From positions 1-30,898 of IMG/VR virus record IMGVR_UViG_3300015204_000007: 30,898 nucleotides of DNA, one strand, 5' to 3'. This document shows, in pieces, positions 14,441 through 21,045 of this stretch; the stretch's first letter is position 1; the number at the start of each line of letters is the position of its first letter. The notes beneath the pieces were generated by a model, which saw only the letters and a program-made list of their open reading frames with translations, was not told the DNA's origin and searched no databases. This DNA is from a virus. The translations under genes and the position numbers were made by a program.

Positions 14441-15094
14441 CTAGAAAGGAATTTCGTCGTTAAACTCGTCTTCGTCCTTTGCGGCTACGGAAGATACTGG
14501 CTTGACAGACGCCACCACTCGAGCGTTAATTTTAGTGCGTAGCCATTCGGGAAGTTTATTAAACACAGCCTCGTCGTGAGCGTCAGGCGAATAAACTACC
14601 AGTTCGTTATGAGAGATGGCCAGCTTGGGTTCCGCCTCAATCGCAAGACGTTGCGCCTTCATTAGCGGCAACGCCGTTGTAATATTGGCGTAAGTCTTGT
14701 CGCCGCGAGTTTCGTGAGTTACGCCAACCTGGCACACCTTGCCAATAATGGACGTAATGTCGAAACCTTCTTTTTCGGCGGGGGTAAAACTGCTGCCGCG
14801 CCAGCCTTCCAGGAAAGGACCTAGATTGCTTTTGTCGCCAATAGTTAACCCGAACGTTCGACCAATGGTAGAGGGACCCGTAATTTCTTTACCGTTTTTT
14901 GTGTAAGTAATAGCCTCGTCGGGCAATTCAAATCGCAAATAAACCTGGTGCTTTACCTTGTCGTCGCCCTTGTAAGTTGTTTTTTGATTGCCCAGGTCTA
15001 CCACGCCAATACAAATTGCGTAGTGAGCACCCTGGGGTACCGGAGTGAAATCTGTGCCGCCTTTTGCGGAAACTTTAATGCTAGGAAATGACAT
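14441..15094 (-). CDS. single-stranded DNA-binding protein (phage SSB-like)
   Basis: A 217-residue protein. Strand-rich body with H-Y-A-I-C-I-G-V-V-D-L-G, V-Y-L-R-F-E-L-P-D-E, R-T-F-G-L-T-I-G-D-K-S-N-L, F-L-E-G-W-R-G and T-Y-A-N-I-T-T, a block order seen in a phage OB-fold family annotated as SSB-like. The last 11 residues, DEDEFNDEIPF, reproduce the acidic, hydrophobic-ended tail with which SSB proteins recruit replication and repair partners. It would coat ssDNA during replication by the helicase/primase genes across the divergent region. AAAGGT precedes the ATG. The start overlaps a 48-codon gene by 14 bases. Confidence 0.85.
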   Translation of the reverse strand: MSFPSIKVSAKGGTDFTPVPQGAHYAICIGVVDLGNQKTTYKGDDKVKHQVYLRFELPDEAITYTKNGKEITGPSTIGRTFGLTIGDKSNLGPFLEGWRGSSFTPAEKEGFDITSIIGKVCQVGVTHETRGDKTYANITTALPLMKAQRLAIEAEPKLAISHNELVVYSPDAHDEAVFNKLPEWLRTKINARVVASVKPVSSVAAKDEDEFNDEIPF

Positions 15095-15227
15095 CTTTGT
15101 TACCTTTCGTTAATGTTAAAAATTGTTCAAGAAATTCAAAATACCCAGGATCTAAACTAAGCAGTGATTGCTCATCTAGCTCGGCCTGGTGCCAACTAGA
15201 ATCATTGTAATCATCCGTCTGCGTCAT
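15081..15227 (-). CDS. very small acidic protein (48 residues)
   Basis: This short frame runs from ATG 15227 (AGGAA about ten bases upstream) to a TAG inside the SSB gene start. The product begins MTQTDDYNDSSWHQAELDEQ, is acidic and probably helical. It overlaps both neighbours (17 bases with the preceding gene, 14 with SSB), the same chained layout as the rest of the operon, and fills a gap that would otherwise be empty. No family recognised. Confidence 0.55.
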   Translation of the reverse strand: MTQTDDYNDSSWHQAELDEQSLLSLDPGYFEFLEQFLTLTKGNKDVIS

Positions 15228-15462
15228 TGTTTTTTATTCCTGGCCAGCGGCGCTGGACTTCGTCAAACATCCTAGATATTCCAACATACTTAGGATCACC
15301 TGTCAATCTTTTAATTTCATTAATTAGTTTAGCTTTTTTAATGATTTCTAGTGCGCGGGACTTGGATTTTCGTTGACTGGTCATGCTCGTAGGAATAATC
15401 ATGCCGTTGCTGTTGGTCCACAGGCTCTTAAAATGACCATAGATGTTACTTTTAGCGGTCAC
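15211..15462 (-). CDS. small basic protein, GTG start
   Basis: An 83-residue Lys/Arg-rich protein. GTG 15462 overlaps the upstream TGA (GTGA), with GGAG eight bases ahead, which supports the GTG. The basic middle (SQRKSKSRALEIIKKAKLIN) followed by a helix with R-M-F-D-E-V-Q-R-R-W suggests nucleic-acid binding. No defined helix-turn-helix found. Confidence 0.62.
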   Translation of the reverse strand: MTAKSNIYGHFKSLWTNSNGMIIPTSMTSQRKSKSRALEIIKKAKLINEIKRLTGDPKYVGISRMFDEVQRRWPGIKNNDADG

Positions 15463-15971
15463 GGCGCAATCTCCAGTAATAAAGTTACCAAATCATCATA
15501 GCCCGTTACGACTTCGTCTAACTCTTCGTTCCTGGCCGTAAATATTGAAATACCCGCTTCTTTACACCAGGCTACCTTGTGACGTATTGTGCCGTTGCGC
15601 CAGGTGCGCCGGAGATGCTCTGCGGTTAATTTTTCTTCATATTCGGGGTCGAGTGAACCTTTCCGCTTTACTCGTTCCATAAACATGTCGGCCATCTTGA
15701 GCGCCTTAAAGCTATCTTTATGAATTAATAAGTAGTACCGGCGCTTCAGAACTTCGTCCGTAAAAGCGGCGTTAATTAATTGGTCGGACGGCGCGCCCGA
15801 GTCTTCCAGGTGCTCGTGGATGTAGTGGTAGTTTGACCGCTCCATAGGCGTACACCTAAAGGGACGCCAGTACGCCACATAGTAATTTTCAAATGACGGG
15901 CCTTCGTAGTTGACTGTGTCAATCCACAACGACAGGTGCTGGGGGGTAAACTCGGCTGTTGTTTTATTCAT
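15459..15971 (-). CDS. hypothetical protein, first gene of the leftward operon
   Basis: A 170-residue mixed-charge protein, rich in aromatic residues near the N-terminus (SLWIDTVNYEG, YYVAYWRPF) and helical in the rest, with an R-R-T-W-R-N-G-T-I-R-H-K-V-A-W segment that could be DNA-contacting. No good ribosome-binding site precedes the ATG, so the transcript may be nearly leaderless or the site weak. First-gene position next to the divergent control region would suit a regulatory protein, but no known fold is recognised. Confidence 0.68.
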   Translation of the reverse strand: MNKTTAEFTPQHLSLWIDTVNYEGPSFENYYVAYWRPFRCTPMERSNYHYIHEHLEDSGAPSDQLINAAFTDEVLKRRYYLLIHKDSFKALKMADMFMERVKRKGSLDPEYEEKLTAEHLRRTWRNGTIRHKVAWCKEAGISIFTARNEELDEVVTGYDDLVTLLLEIAP

Positions 15972-16270
15972 TGCATTTATCTTATCAGTAATTTCATTAA
16001 ATAGCTACCTATTTATGCCTTTAATTCCAACATATTACTAACTGTAAGTTTCAATATTACCGGGGTTGTTCTTAGTTCCTATTTCTCACATGGTCAGGGC
16101 CAGGCTGGGCATACCAGTACCTGCCCACATATCTCAGTAGGAGGAACGGGTACTAGGACGATCCCATGGCTTGGGCCGAGTGTAGTATATTGTGAGGTTA
16201 CTTTCTAATCACACGCCTTCCTCACTTAACCAGTGGCGCTGTAGCTTTTGTGAATGCCCCCAGTAGCTAC

Positions 16271-16309
16271 AAAAAAAACCCGCCGCTGATGCAAAAGGGC
16301 GTCCAGCGG
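16271..16309 (-). terminator. intrinsic terminator, leftward
   Basis: Read on the minus strand: CCGCTG, a 15-base loop, CAGCGG, CGGG and an uninterrupted run of eight T. This is the clearest rho-independent terminator in the window. No leftward gene precedes it, so it ends either a small RNA or stray antisense transcription from the replication operon. Confidence 0.7.
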
Positions 16310-16354
16310 GACCGTCACCTGGTCATACTATTTTGCTAGCAATGACCACCGACT
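16271..16354 (-). ncRNA. candidate leftward small RNA in front of the replication operon
   Basis: An extended -10 element on the leftward strand (TGATATAGT) would start transcription near 16354. The predicted RNA of about 84 bases has one stem (TGGTCAT with ATGACCA, 15-base loop), a small GTCC/GGAC stem, and ends in a CCGCTG/CAGCGG hairpin, then CGGG and eight T. No start codon with a ribosome-binding site lies in it. Placed antisense to any leader of the rightward replication operon, it resembles in layout lambda OOP or plasmid antisense control RNAs. Existence and function are inferred from promoter plus terminator; transcription is untested. Confidence 0.45.
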
Positions 16355-16360
16355 AGGAGT

Positions 16361-16369
16361 ACTATATCA
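16361..16369 (-). promoter_or_regulatory. extended -10 promoter, leftward
   Basis: TGATATAGT on the minus strand matches the extended -10 consensus (TG-n-TATAAT) at all but one base. A weak -35-like TTGCTG lies 18 bases upstream, inside the first rightward gene. It points to the terminator about 90 bp away. Confidence 0.45.
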
Positions 16370-16374
16370 CACCT

Positions 16375-16623
16375 ATGAATACCACAGCAACACCAGTCAA
16401 TTTAAATTCAGAGGCCTGGGCGGAATGGCTAGCCTACCGCAAGGCAATCAAGCGCCCGCTAAAGGAACCCTCGTGGCCGCTAGCCCAGAAAAAAATGGCC
16501 AGCATGGGGGACCGGCAGCTTGACGCAGTGCATCATAGTATTGCAAATGGTTGGCAGGGGCTATGGTGTCCTCGAGAAGAGCGTGCTAGTATCGGCGGAA
16601 TACGGGCGGAGGACATCTGGTGA
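16375..16623 (+). CDS. small phage protein, replication-operon leader gene
   Basis: An 82-residue protein with A-W-A-E-W-L-A-Y-R-K-A-I-K-R-P, L-A-Q-K-K-M-A-S and N-G-W-Q-G-L-W. This block is familiar from the C-terminal part of phage replication organiser/DnaT-like proteins, where it appears as a short domain, but here it stands alone. The only purine-rich site (AGGAG) is 15 bases before the ATG, too far for normal use, so initiation may be leaderless or weak. The stop is immediately followed by the next gene, whose GTG overlaps. Confidence 0.68.
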   Translation: MNTTATPVNLNSEAWAEWLAYRKAIKRPLKEPSWPLAQKKMASMGDRQLDAVHHSIANGWQGLWCPREERASIGGIRAEDIW

Positions 16624-16844
16624 ATGACGCTGACAAAAAAGAATTTTCATTAGAACTTAGGAACCTGGGCGCGCTGTACGGCAAGCCGGTCAGCGCCGAA
16701 TTGCGGCTGCTGTATTGGGACGTGCTCCGGGTATTGACAATCGACGAATTCAGGCGTTCGGTCGCCGCAGTAAAGCGAACATCGACCTGGTTTCCGAGGC
16801 CAAGCGAGATAATTAAATCGGCAAAAACGGTAGGTTGGATATGA
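16620..16844 (+). CDS. small replication-operon protein, possible helicase-loader-type domain
   Basis: A 74-residue protein starting at GTG 16620; GGAGG seven bases ahead is an excellent site. The sequence has L-R-N-L-G-A-L-Y-G-K, L-L-Y-W-D-V-L and D-E-F-R-R-S-V-A-A-V followed by W-F-P-R-P-S-E-I-I. This arrangement occurs in small phage proteins next to replicative helicases and resembles the short helical domain of lambda P-like loaders. Position directly before the primase-type and helicase genes fits a loader or accessory. Assignment is tentative. Confidence 0.65.
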   Translation: MNDADKKEFSLELRNLGALYGKPVSAELRLLYWDVLRVLTIDEFRRSVAAVKRTSTWFPRPSEIIKSAKTVGWI

Positions 16845-17275
16845 GCGTAGAAAATCTATTAAATAATTTGACCAAGGTCAAGGCAACGGGTCCAGGCAAG
16901 TGGGTGGCGTGTTGCCCGGCGCACGAAGACCGAAGCCCCTCGCTTGCCATTAAGGACGACGGCGGGCACGTTCTGATTCATTGTTTTGGCGGTTGTAGTG
17001 TGGGCGACATTATGGGCGCGATGGGCCTGCCCATTTCAGATCTTTTTCCGCCAAGCGACGGCAAATGGAAGCCGGACGAGAAACCAAAGTTTTTTGGCAC
17101 TGCAAAGTTTACCGCTATCGATGCGCTCAGGTGCTTGTGGGGTGAAGGCGTAGTCATGGCGTTACTTGCATCGCAGATGGCCGACGGCCAGGTGCTCGAC
17201 GCGTCGGAACGTGACCGTCTAGCTACGGCCTGCGGGCGCGTCGCTACGGCCATGGAATACCTGGAGGCGCAATGA
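16841..17275 (+). CDS. primase zinc-binding domain protein without TOPRIM
   Basis: A 144-residue protein from ATG 16841, which overlaps the previous stop (ATGA) and has TAGG in front; a TTG two codons earlier is too close to that site. Residues 21-52 read W-V-A-C-C-P-A-H...R-S-P-S-L-A-I...H-C-F-G-G-C, the zinc-binding domain of bacterial/phage primases (C25, H28, C48, C52) that reads the priming trinucleotide. After I-M-G-A-M-G-L-P-I-S-D-L-F-P the usual TOPRIM catalytic domain is missing; a ~70-residue helical tail follows. It may recruit another primase, or supply template recognition to the adjacent helicase as in a split T7 gp4. Confidence 0.85.
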   Translation: MSVENLLNNLTKVKATGPGKWVACCPAHEDRSPSLAIKDDGGHVLIHCFGGCSVGDIMGAMGLPISDLFPPSDGKWKPDEKPKFFGTAKFTAIDALRCLWGEGVVMALLASQMADGQVLDASERDRLATACGRVATAMEYLEAQ

Positions 17276-18306
17276 CAGACGCCGAATCAGCCGCCGCGAA
17301 GGCGGACGACATTAGCCGGGCCAGGCGCATTGGCCGGATGCTAATTACAGAGGCCTCGCCGGGGGAGGACGACACGCCCGAGAAGATACTACTGGATTTT
17401 GCCAAGATGTCGGCCAAGGAAATGCGCGACGCGTACCTGAAGCATATGGCCACTTTTGAAACCCTGCCCCTGGACGCAAGCGGCGAAAAGGTTAGACTCT
17501 ATGCGGGAGAGTGGAGCATATGGAGCGGATTTCCGGGGGCCGGTAAGACGACCGCGATACGACAGATGGCCTGCAAATTTATGAAATCCTTGCGGGACGG
17601 GGAATGTGTTTTTATTGCTACCCTAGAGCAAGACCCGAGTTGGTACATTGTTGAAATGGCGGGGACGGCGGCGGGCGTTGAAACTCCGAGCGAGGAACAG
17701 ATCACTTCTTTTTTAGATACCTACGGAGACAAACTTAAAATATGGGGAATTGTAGGTATTGCGGATCACAAGAAGATACTAGCGACGGTGCGTGACCTGG
17801 CGACAAATCACGGCTGCAAGCATGCTATAATAGATTCATTAATGGCACTGGACATAGATAGTGGCGACAACGAAGCACAGCGGCAGTTTTCAAATTTACT
17901 TTCCGCCACAGCAAGGACCACGGGCGTGCACGTACACCTTGTCGCCCACCCACGTAAGCCACTGGCTGCTGACCAGGCCCCCAATAGTTGGGACGTGGCG
18001 GGTTCCAGTGACCTGGGTAGACTCGCATTCAACATTTTTTTTCTACGACGCGGACCCCAAGTTACCGGGGTAGAGAACATCAGCAATATGCTGCTGCATG
18101 TCGTTAAGCAGCGCACCAAGGGCTGGCACGGAGAGATTACGGGATGTTTTTATAGTTTAATGAGACAGTTTCACCTCGACGCTTATGCAACCATGCCGAT
18201 TAAATATTTGCCAGACGACCAGTACGACCCGGAAGGAATGTCGGACGAGCCTCCGTTTGTATTTAAGCGAGACGAGCAAGTAGTTAGACCGCCCTGGGAG
18301 TTATAA
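17272..18306 (+). CDS. RecA-fold replicative helicase (DnaB/T7 gp4 C-domain type)
   Basis: A 344-residue protein: Walker A G-F-P-G-A-G-K-T (86-93), catalytic Glu in A-T-L-E-Q-D (E119), Walker B H-A-I-I-D-S-L (184-190), the H-L-V-A-H-P-R-K-P motif (222-230) and V-A-G-S-S-D-L followed by F-F-L-R-R (arginine finger 259/260). This is the hexameric helicase core that unwinds DNA ahead of the fork. The first ~70 residues are helical and replace the primase domain found in fused phage enzymes. Start ATG overlaps the zinc-finger gene (ATGA), with GGAGG close ahead, so both parts should be made together. Confidence 0.9.
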   Translation: MTDAESAAAKADDISRARRIGRMLITEASPGEDDTPEKILLDFAKMSAKEMRDAYLKHMATFETLPLDASGEKVRLYAGEWSIWSGFPGAGKTTAIRQMACKFMKSLRDGECVFIATLEQDPSWYIVEMAGTAAGVETPSEEQITSFLDTYGDKLKIWGIVGIADHKKILATVRDLATNHGCKHAIIDSLMALDIDSGDNEAQRQFSNLLSATARTTGVHVHLVAHPRKPLAADQAPNSWDVAGSSDLGRLAFNIFFLRRGPQVTGVENISNMLLHVVKQRTKGWHGEITGCFYSLMRQFHLDAYATMPIKYLPDDQYDPEGMSDEPPFVFKRDEQVVRPPWEL

Positions 18307-18648
18307 ATGAGTAGAAAACCGCCAACCAAACAAGAAGCACTGCGAATGTCGCAACTAAAGGACATGGGGTGCATCGTTACGCGCCTGAGTTTTGGGGCGT
18401 TTGCCGGTGCCGATATCCATCACCTAACGAAGGGTGGGCGAAGGCTGGGGCACATGCAGACGATACCCTTGTGTCCGTGGTTCCATCGCGCCGTACCTAA
18501 CATAGGACTTACGCCGGACGCCATGCGGGAACTTTATGGGCCGTCTATGGCAGAAGGAAAGCGCGCCTTTGAGAATGCTTTTGGGACTGAGGAGTATTTA
18601 CTTGAGGAAACAAACAAATGGCTTGGCTTGAAAAACAACCGCGACTAA
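18307..18648 (+). CDS. Ref-like recombination enhancement nuclease (HNH superfamily)
   Basis: A 113-residue protein with A-D-I-H-H-L-T-K-G-G-R-R-L-G-H (35-49), P-L-C-P-W-F-H-R (54-61) and L-Y-G-P-S-M-A-E-G-K-R-A-F-E. These are the hallmarks of the family of phage P1 Ref, a RecA-dependent nuclease that cuts where RecA has formed a displacement loop and stimulates recombination. It is shorter than P1 Ref, lacking the basic N-terminal extension. GGGAG precedes the ATG. It follows the helicase with no gap and overlaps the next gene by 31 bases. Confidence 0.87.
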   Translation: MSRKPPTKQEALRMSQLKDMGCIVTRLSFGAFAGADIHHLTKGGRRLGHMQTIPLCPWFHRAVPNIGLTPDAMRELYGPSMAEGKRAFENAFGTEEYLLEETNKWLGLKNNRD

Positions 18649-18863
18649 CGCAAGTCTATTGCTACGTGGCAAGCCAGCTAAACGACATAGGCATAGAGCC
18701 TGGCGGGGCGGTCATTAAAGAACACATTCGCCAGGACCTTAGGGACATGAACGTTCAACCCGACCCGCAAGAGATTGCGTTAATGCTGTCGGGAATGATT
18801 GCCGAAAAGGCATTGAACCAGGAAGACGTCAATCGTCTGGCGCGCCATGCTAAAATACGCTGA
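18618..18863 (+). CDS. hypothetical helical protein, 81 residues
   Basis: Opens MAWLEKQPRLTQVYCYVASQ and remains helical, with acidic/basic alternation and no Gly-Pro breaks in its second half. GAGGAAA stands before the ATG inside the end of the Ref-like gene. The 31-base overlap with that gene and 17-base overlap with the following nuclease gene suggest translational coupling among recombination proteins. No family recognised. Confidence 0.66.
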   Translation: MAWLEKQPRLTQVYCYVASQLNDIGIEPGGAVIKEHIRQDLRDMNVQPDPQEIALMLSGMIAEKALNQEDVNRLARHAKIR

Positions 18864-19236
18864 GTCTATTGAGCAGCAGGGATTTTTTGCGCGCGCTGCT
18901 AAAAGACCCTATGGCTACGAGATGCTAAGTGACTATTGTTATGCCGTCCCTAACGGAGGCACGTCCGGTGGCCGCAGGGCCATGCTTGCGGGAGTGCGTC
19001 GCAAGGCGGAGGGTGTGACCGCAGGGGTGCCGGACATTGAATGCATGATTGCTGTTTCGCCCTACACTGGGCTGCACATAGAAATGAAAAAAGAAAATGG
19101 AGTTCCGTCGGACGTTACCCTGGCGCAGCAACTAATGATGGCCAGATTGACTGGGTGCGGGCGAAAGTGCGTGGTGGCTTTTGGGGCCGCCCAGGCATGG
19201 ACGGAACTATGTAAGTACCTGGGGTTTGCAGAGTGA
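18847..19236 (+). CDS. VRR-NUC domain nuclease
   Basis: A 129-residue protein containing A-V-P-N-G-G (33-38), G-V-R-R-K-A-E-G-V-T-A-G-V-P-D-I (49-64, catalytic D63), L-H-I-E-M-K-K (76-82, E79/K81) and an A-Q-Q helix (Q94). This is the stand-alone VRR-NUC fold, a PD-(D/E)XK relative; viral members act as homodimeric, Holliday-junction-resolving or structure-specific nucleases. The ATG lacks a good ribosome-binding site and is probably reached by coupling from the overlapping upstream gene. The stop overlaps the next start. Confidence 0.87.
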   Translation: MLKYAESIEQQGFFARAAKRPYGYEMLSDYCYAVPNGGTSGGRRAMLAGVRRKAEGVTAGVPDIECMIAVSPYTGLHIEMKKENGVPSDVTLAQQLMMARLTGCGRKCVVAFGAAQAWTELCKYLGFAE

Positions 19237-19457
19237 TGCAGATCAAAGAGCAGTCAATACGCGCAATTATCACGGACGCGTTCCATATGCTGAAGTTTGT
19301 GCAGTCGCAGTCCATCCAGCGTGGTGTATGGGACAACATCCCGGCGGAGTCTCGAAAAAGAATGCTAGACCTTGACTATATACGAGTAACCCCGAACGTG
19401 GTATATTTAACCAATGAAGGACTTGCTGTATTGGGTTACAATGAAGTTAACGCTTGA
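19236..19457 (+). CDS. small protein, possible winged-helix type
   Basis: From ATG 19236 (TGATG overlap with the previous stop; the GTG one codon upstream is less likely) this gives 73 residues. Two helices are followed by R-K-R-M-L-D-L-D-Y-I-R-V and V-V-Y-L-T-N-E-G-L-A-V-L-G-Y, which look like the recognition helix and wing of small winged-helix proteins. That reading is a guess from pattern. Between two nucleases it may be an accessory DNA-binding protein. Confidence 0.6.
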   Translation: MQIKEQSIRAIITDAFHMLKFVQSQSIQRGVWDNIPAESRKRMLDLDYIRVTPNVVYLTNEGLAVLGYNEVNA

Positions 19458-19480
19458 ATTTAAGGAAAAAGGATATGGTT

Positions 19481-20284
19481 ATGACTATTATTGCAAAAGG
19501 AACTGTTAAAAAAGACGACTGGGCAGACTCCAGCGGTCACTGGTATTGCGCCAAGACCGGCGCGCCTAGATACACCATTGTCGGCAAGAACGGCAAGGTC
19601 AGGAACACCACGATTCGAGATGCGAGAGAGCACGGCTACGTTCCGTCCGTGTCCACCATCCTCCAGTTAGAAGCCAAGCCGCAGTTAACTCGCTGGCTGG
19701 TTAATCAGGCCATGATGGCGTGCCTTACGCTTCCCCGGAACGAGGGAGAAAGCGACGATAGTTTCATGGCTAGGGCGCTGATTGATTCCAAGCAGCAGGC
19801 CATTAAGGCGGCGGCGCGCGGTACGTACATACATGGGTTGCTCGAAGAGTCCGTGCGCCAGGGCGCTGCCAGGGGAGACGCAACAGACCTGCCCTACGTG
19901 TTTCCAATACTGGAATGGCTCGATAAAAACTTTGAAGGGTATACGTGGTCCGTCGAGCGTTCTTTTTCGTGCAAAGAAGGATACGGCGGTAAAATGGATT
20001 TAACGGGAACTAAGCAGTACGGGCGTCCGGTAGTCATAGACTACAAGTGCAAGGACTTTAAGGACGACAGTAAAAAGATGGCGTACCCGGAGCACGTAAG
20101 CCAGCTAGCGGCCTACGCCCAGGGGCTAGAATACATTGCACCCCGCTGCATTAACCTATTTATATCGTCCACGGTGCCCGGATTGTATGTGGCGCATGAA
20201 TGGACAGAACAAGAGATATTGACCGGGCGCGATGCGTTTTGGGCGTTGCTGGCTCTATGGAAGGCCCGCAAGAGCGTGGCATGA
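19481..20284 (+). CDS. PD-(D/E)XK exonuclease (Cas4/RecB-like)
   Basis: A 267-residue protein from ATG 19481, with AAGGA seven bases upstream; ATG 19475 is a possible alternative. Motifs: P-S-V-S-T-I-L (55-61), A-R-G-T-Y-I-H-G-L-L-E (112-122), V-E-R (158-160), G-G-K-M-D-L (169-174, D173), V-V-I-D-Y-K-C-K (184-191, D187, K189) and Q-L-A-A-Y-A-Q-G-L (208-216). This is the RecB/Cas4-type nuclease core with the helical Q-x-x-x-Y motif. No four-cysteine Fe-S cluster is seen. Probable role: 5' or 3' end resection for phage recombination with the SSB and Ref-like proteins. Confidence 0.88.
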   Translation: MTIIAKGTVKKDDWADSSGHWYCAKTGAPRYTIVGKNGKVRNTTIRDAREHGYVPSVSTILQLEAKPQLTRWLVNQAMMACLTLPRNEGESDDSFMARALIDSKQQAIKAAARGTYIHGLLEESVRQGAARGDATDLPYVFPILEWLDKNFEGYTWSVERSFSCKEGYGGKMDLTGTKQYGRPVVIDYKCKDFKDDSKKMAYPEHVSQLAAYAQGLEYIAPRCINLFISSTVPGLYVAHEWTEQEILTGRDAFWALLALWKARKSVA

Positions 20285-20523
20285 CCGACGTCGCCTACAA
20301 GCTGGTTAAAGGTAAGTGGGTGCTGAAAGCCATGACCCCGAAGGCCAGGGAGTCTATGGGGAAGTACATGGGCGGTCCCTGGGAAATGTCGAAAGACTTA
20401 TTTTGGTACGACATAGCCGAAGATCAACTAAGCGACACCCTGGCGCTGTTGAATGGCCTTGGTCTGAACACGTCTTTGCCGGTCAAGGTAAAGGTCGATA
20501 CTCGGCAATATACGGACTTTTGA
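20281..20523 (+). CDS. hypothetical protein, 80 residues
   Basis: Start ATG 20281 overlaps the nuclease stop as ATGA; earlier in-frame starts would run antisense-like through the nuclease end and are less credible. Sequence MTDVAYKLVKGKWVLKAMTP continues with basic then acidic halves and ends in V-K-V-D-T-R-Q-Y-T-D-F. No motif recognised. Confidence 0.62.
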   Translation: MTDVAYKLVKGKWVLKAMTPKARESMGKYMGGPWEMSKDLFWYDIAEDQLSDTLALLNGLGLNTSLPVKVKVDTRQYTDF

Positions 20524-20539
20524 AATGCTATACTAAGGA

Positions 20540-20707
20540 ATGACCGACACTTGGACGGACATTTTATTGATTCAACCCGAGCAGTACCAGCGGGTGCTGG
20601 TAAAATTGCTGGGTGGTTCGGTAAGAATTACAACGTATGATAAATTCGACTATGGACAATGGGCAATTGCTTTTTGGAAGGCTATGCCAATGCAGGCTGT
20701 AAAATGA
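20540..20707 (+). CDS. very small protein (55 residues)
   Basis: ATG 20540 opens MTDTWTDILLIQPEQYQRVL and the frame closes in an ATGA overlap with the following gene. AAGGA is directly adjacent to the ATG, too close for good function, so expression may be weak or start differently. The Trp-rich end (Y-G-Q-W-A-I-A-F-W-K-A-M) and perfect stop/start fusion support it being real. Confidence 0.5.
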   Translation: MTDTWTDILLIQPEQYQRVLVKLLGGSVRITTYDKFDYGQWAIAFWKAMPMQAVK

Positions 20708-21045
20708 CACACTACGACAACGACAAAGTATTTTGGGAATGCGGCCCCGGCTGGGGGGCGCTCATACGCCCGCTCGTTGAAAAATGCACGGAACTAGGCG
20801 GCCGCATCGACGTTATTAAAGAAAAGTTTGGCACGCTTGTGGTGCAGTACACGGAGGCAGACGAAACCCCAGAAAGTTGCTGGGATGATTTTAATGAACT
20901 GGTGCAGCAATCAGAGGTATACAGCGCGAACGTCTGCGAGATGTGCGGAGCGAGCGGCGAAATTATGAAATTGGGCGGATGGTATAAAGCGATATGTCCT
21001 GAACACGCGATTGAACTTGGTTACAAAAAAGGAAAAGAAACATGA
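20704..21045 (+). CDS. zinc-finger-like phage protein with KEKFGTL motif
   Basis: A 113-residue protein. The pattern E-C-G-P-G-W-G-A-L-I-R-P-L (12-24), V-I-K-E-K-F-G-T-L-V-V-Q-Y (37-49) and C-E-M-C-G (C78, C81) with C98 and H101 in A-I-C-P-E-H is shared by many small phage proteins of unknown function. The Cys/His set suggests a C-terminal zinc knuckle. ATG 20704 is preferred over 20659 because it has AGG at normal spacing, forms an ATGA overlap and begins at the conserved block. Confidence 0.72.
   Translation: MTHYDNDKVFWECGPGWGALIRPLVEKCTELGGRIDVIKEKFGTLVVQYTEADETPESCWDDFNELVQQSEVYSANVCEMCGASGEIMKLGGWYKAICPEHAIELGYKKGKET

Larger units (their letters stand above)
15972..16374. promoter_or_regulatory. 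divergent intergenic control region with clustered inverted repeats
   Basis: 403 bp without a credible gene separate the leftward and rightward operons. Inverted repeats: 16116-16123 with 16147-16154 (eight pairs, one G-T); 16192-16197 with 16220-16225; 16240-16246 with 16265-16271; 16283-16288 with 16304-16309; 16320-16326 with 16342-16348. AT-rich -10-like hexamers occur (TATATT at 16186 rightward, TATACT from 16189 leftward), but no partner -35 is convincing. The region must hold the start signals of both operons and could also include a replication origin, given the helicase/primase genes beside it; that is inference. Confidence 0.6.

Noticed and set aside
14422-14463. Rightward 13-codon frame with GGAGG in front, between leftward genes
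   Set aside because: Too short, no rightward promoter, and it lies over the C-terminal end of the SSB-like gene, where the acidic tail explains the sequence.
16191-16212. TGTGA...TCACA pair resembling a CRP site
   Set aside because: The spacing is much longer than the six bases of a CRP site.
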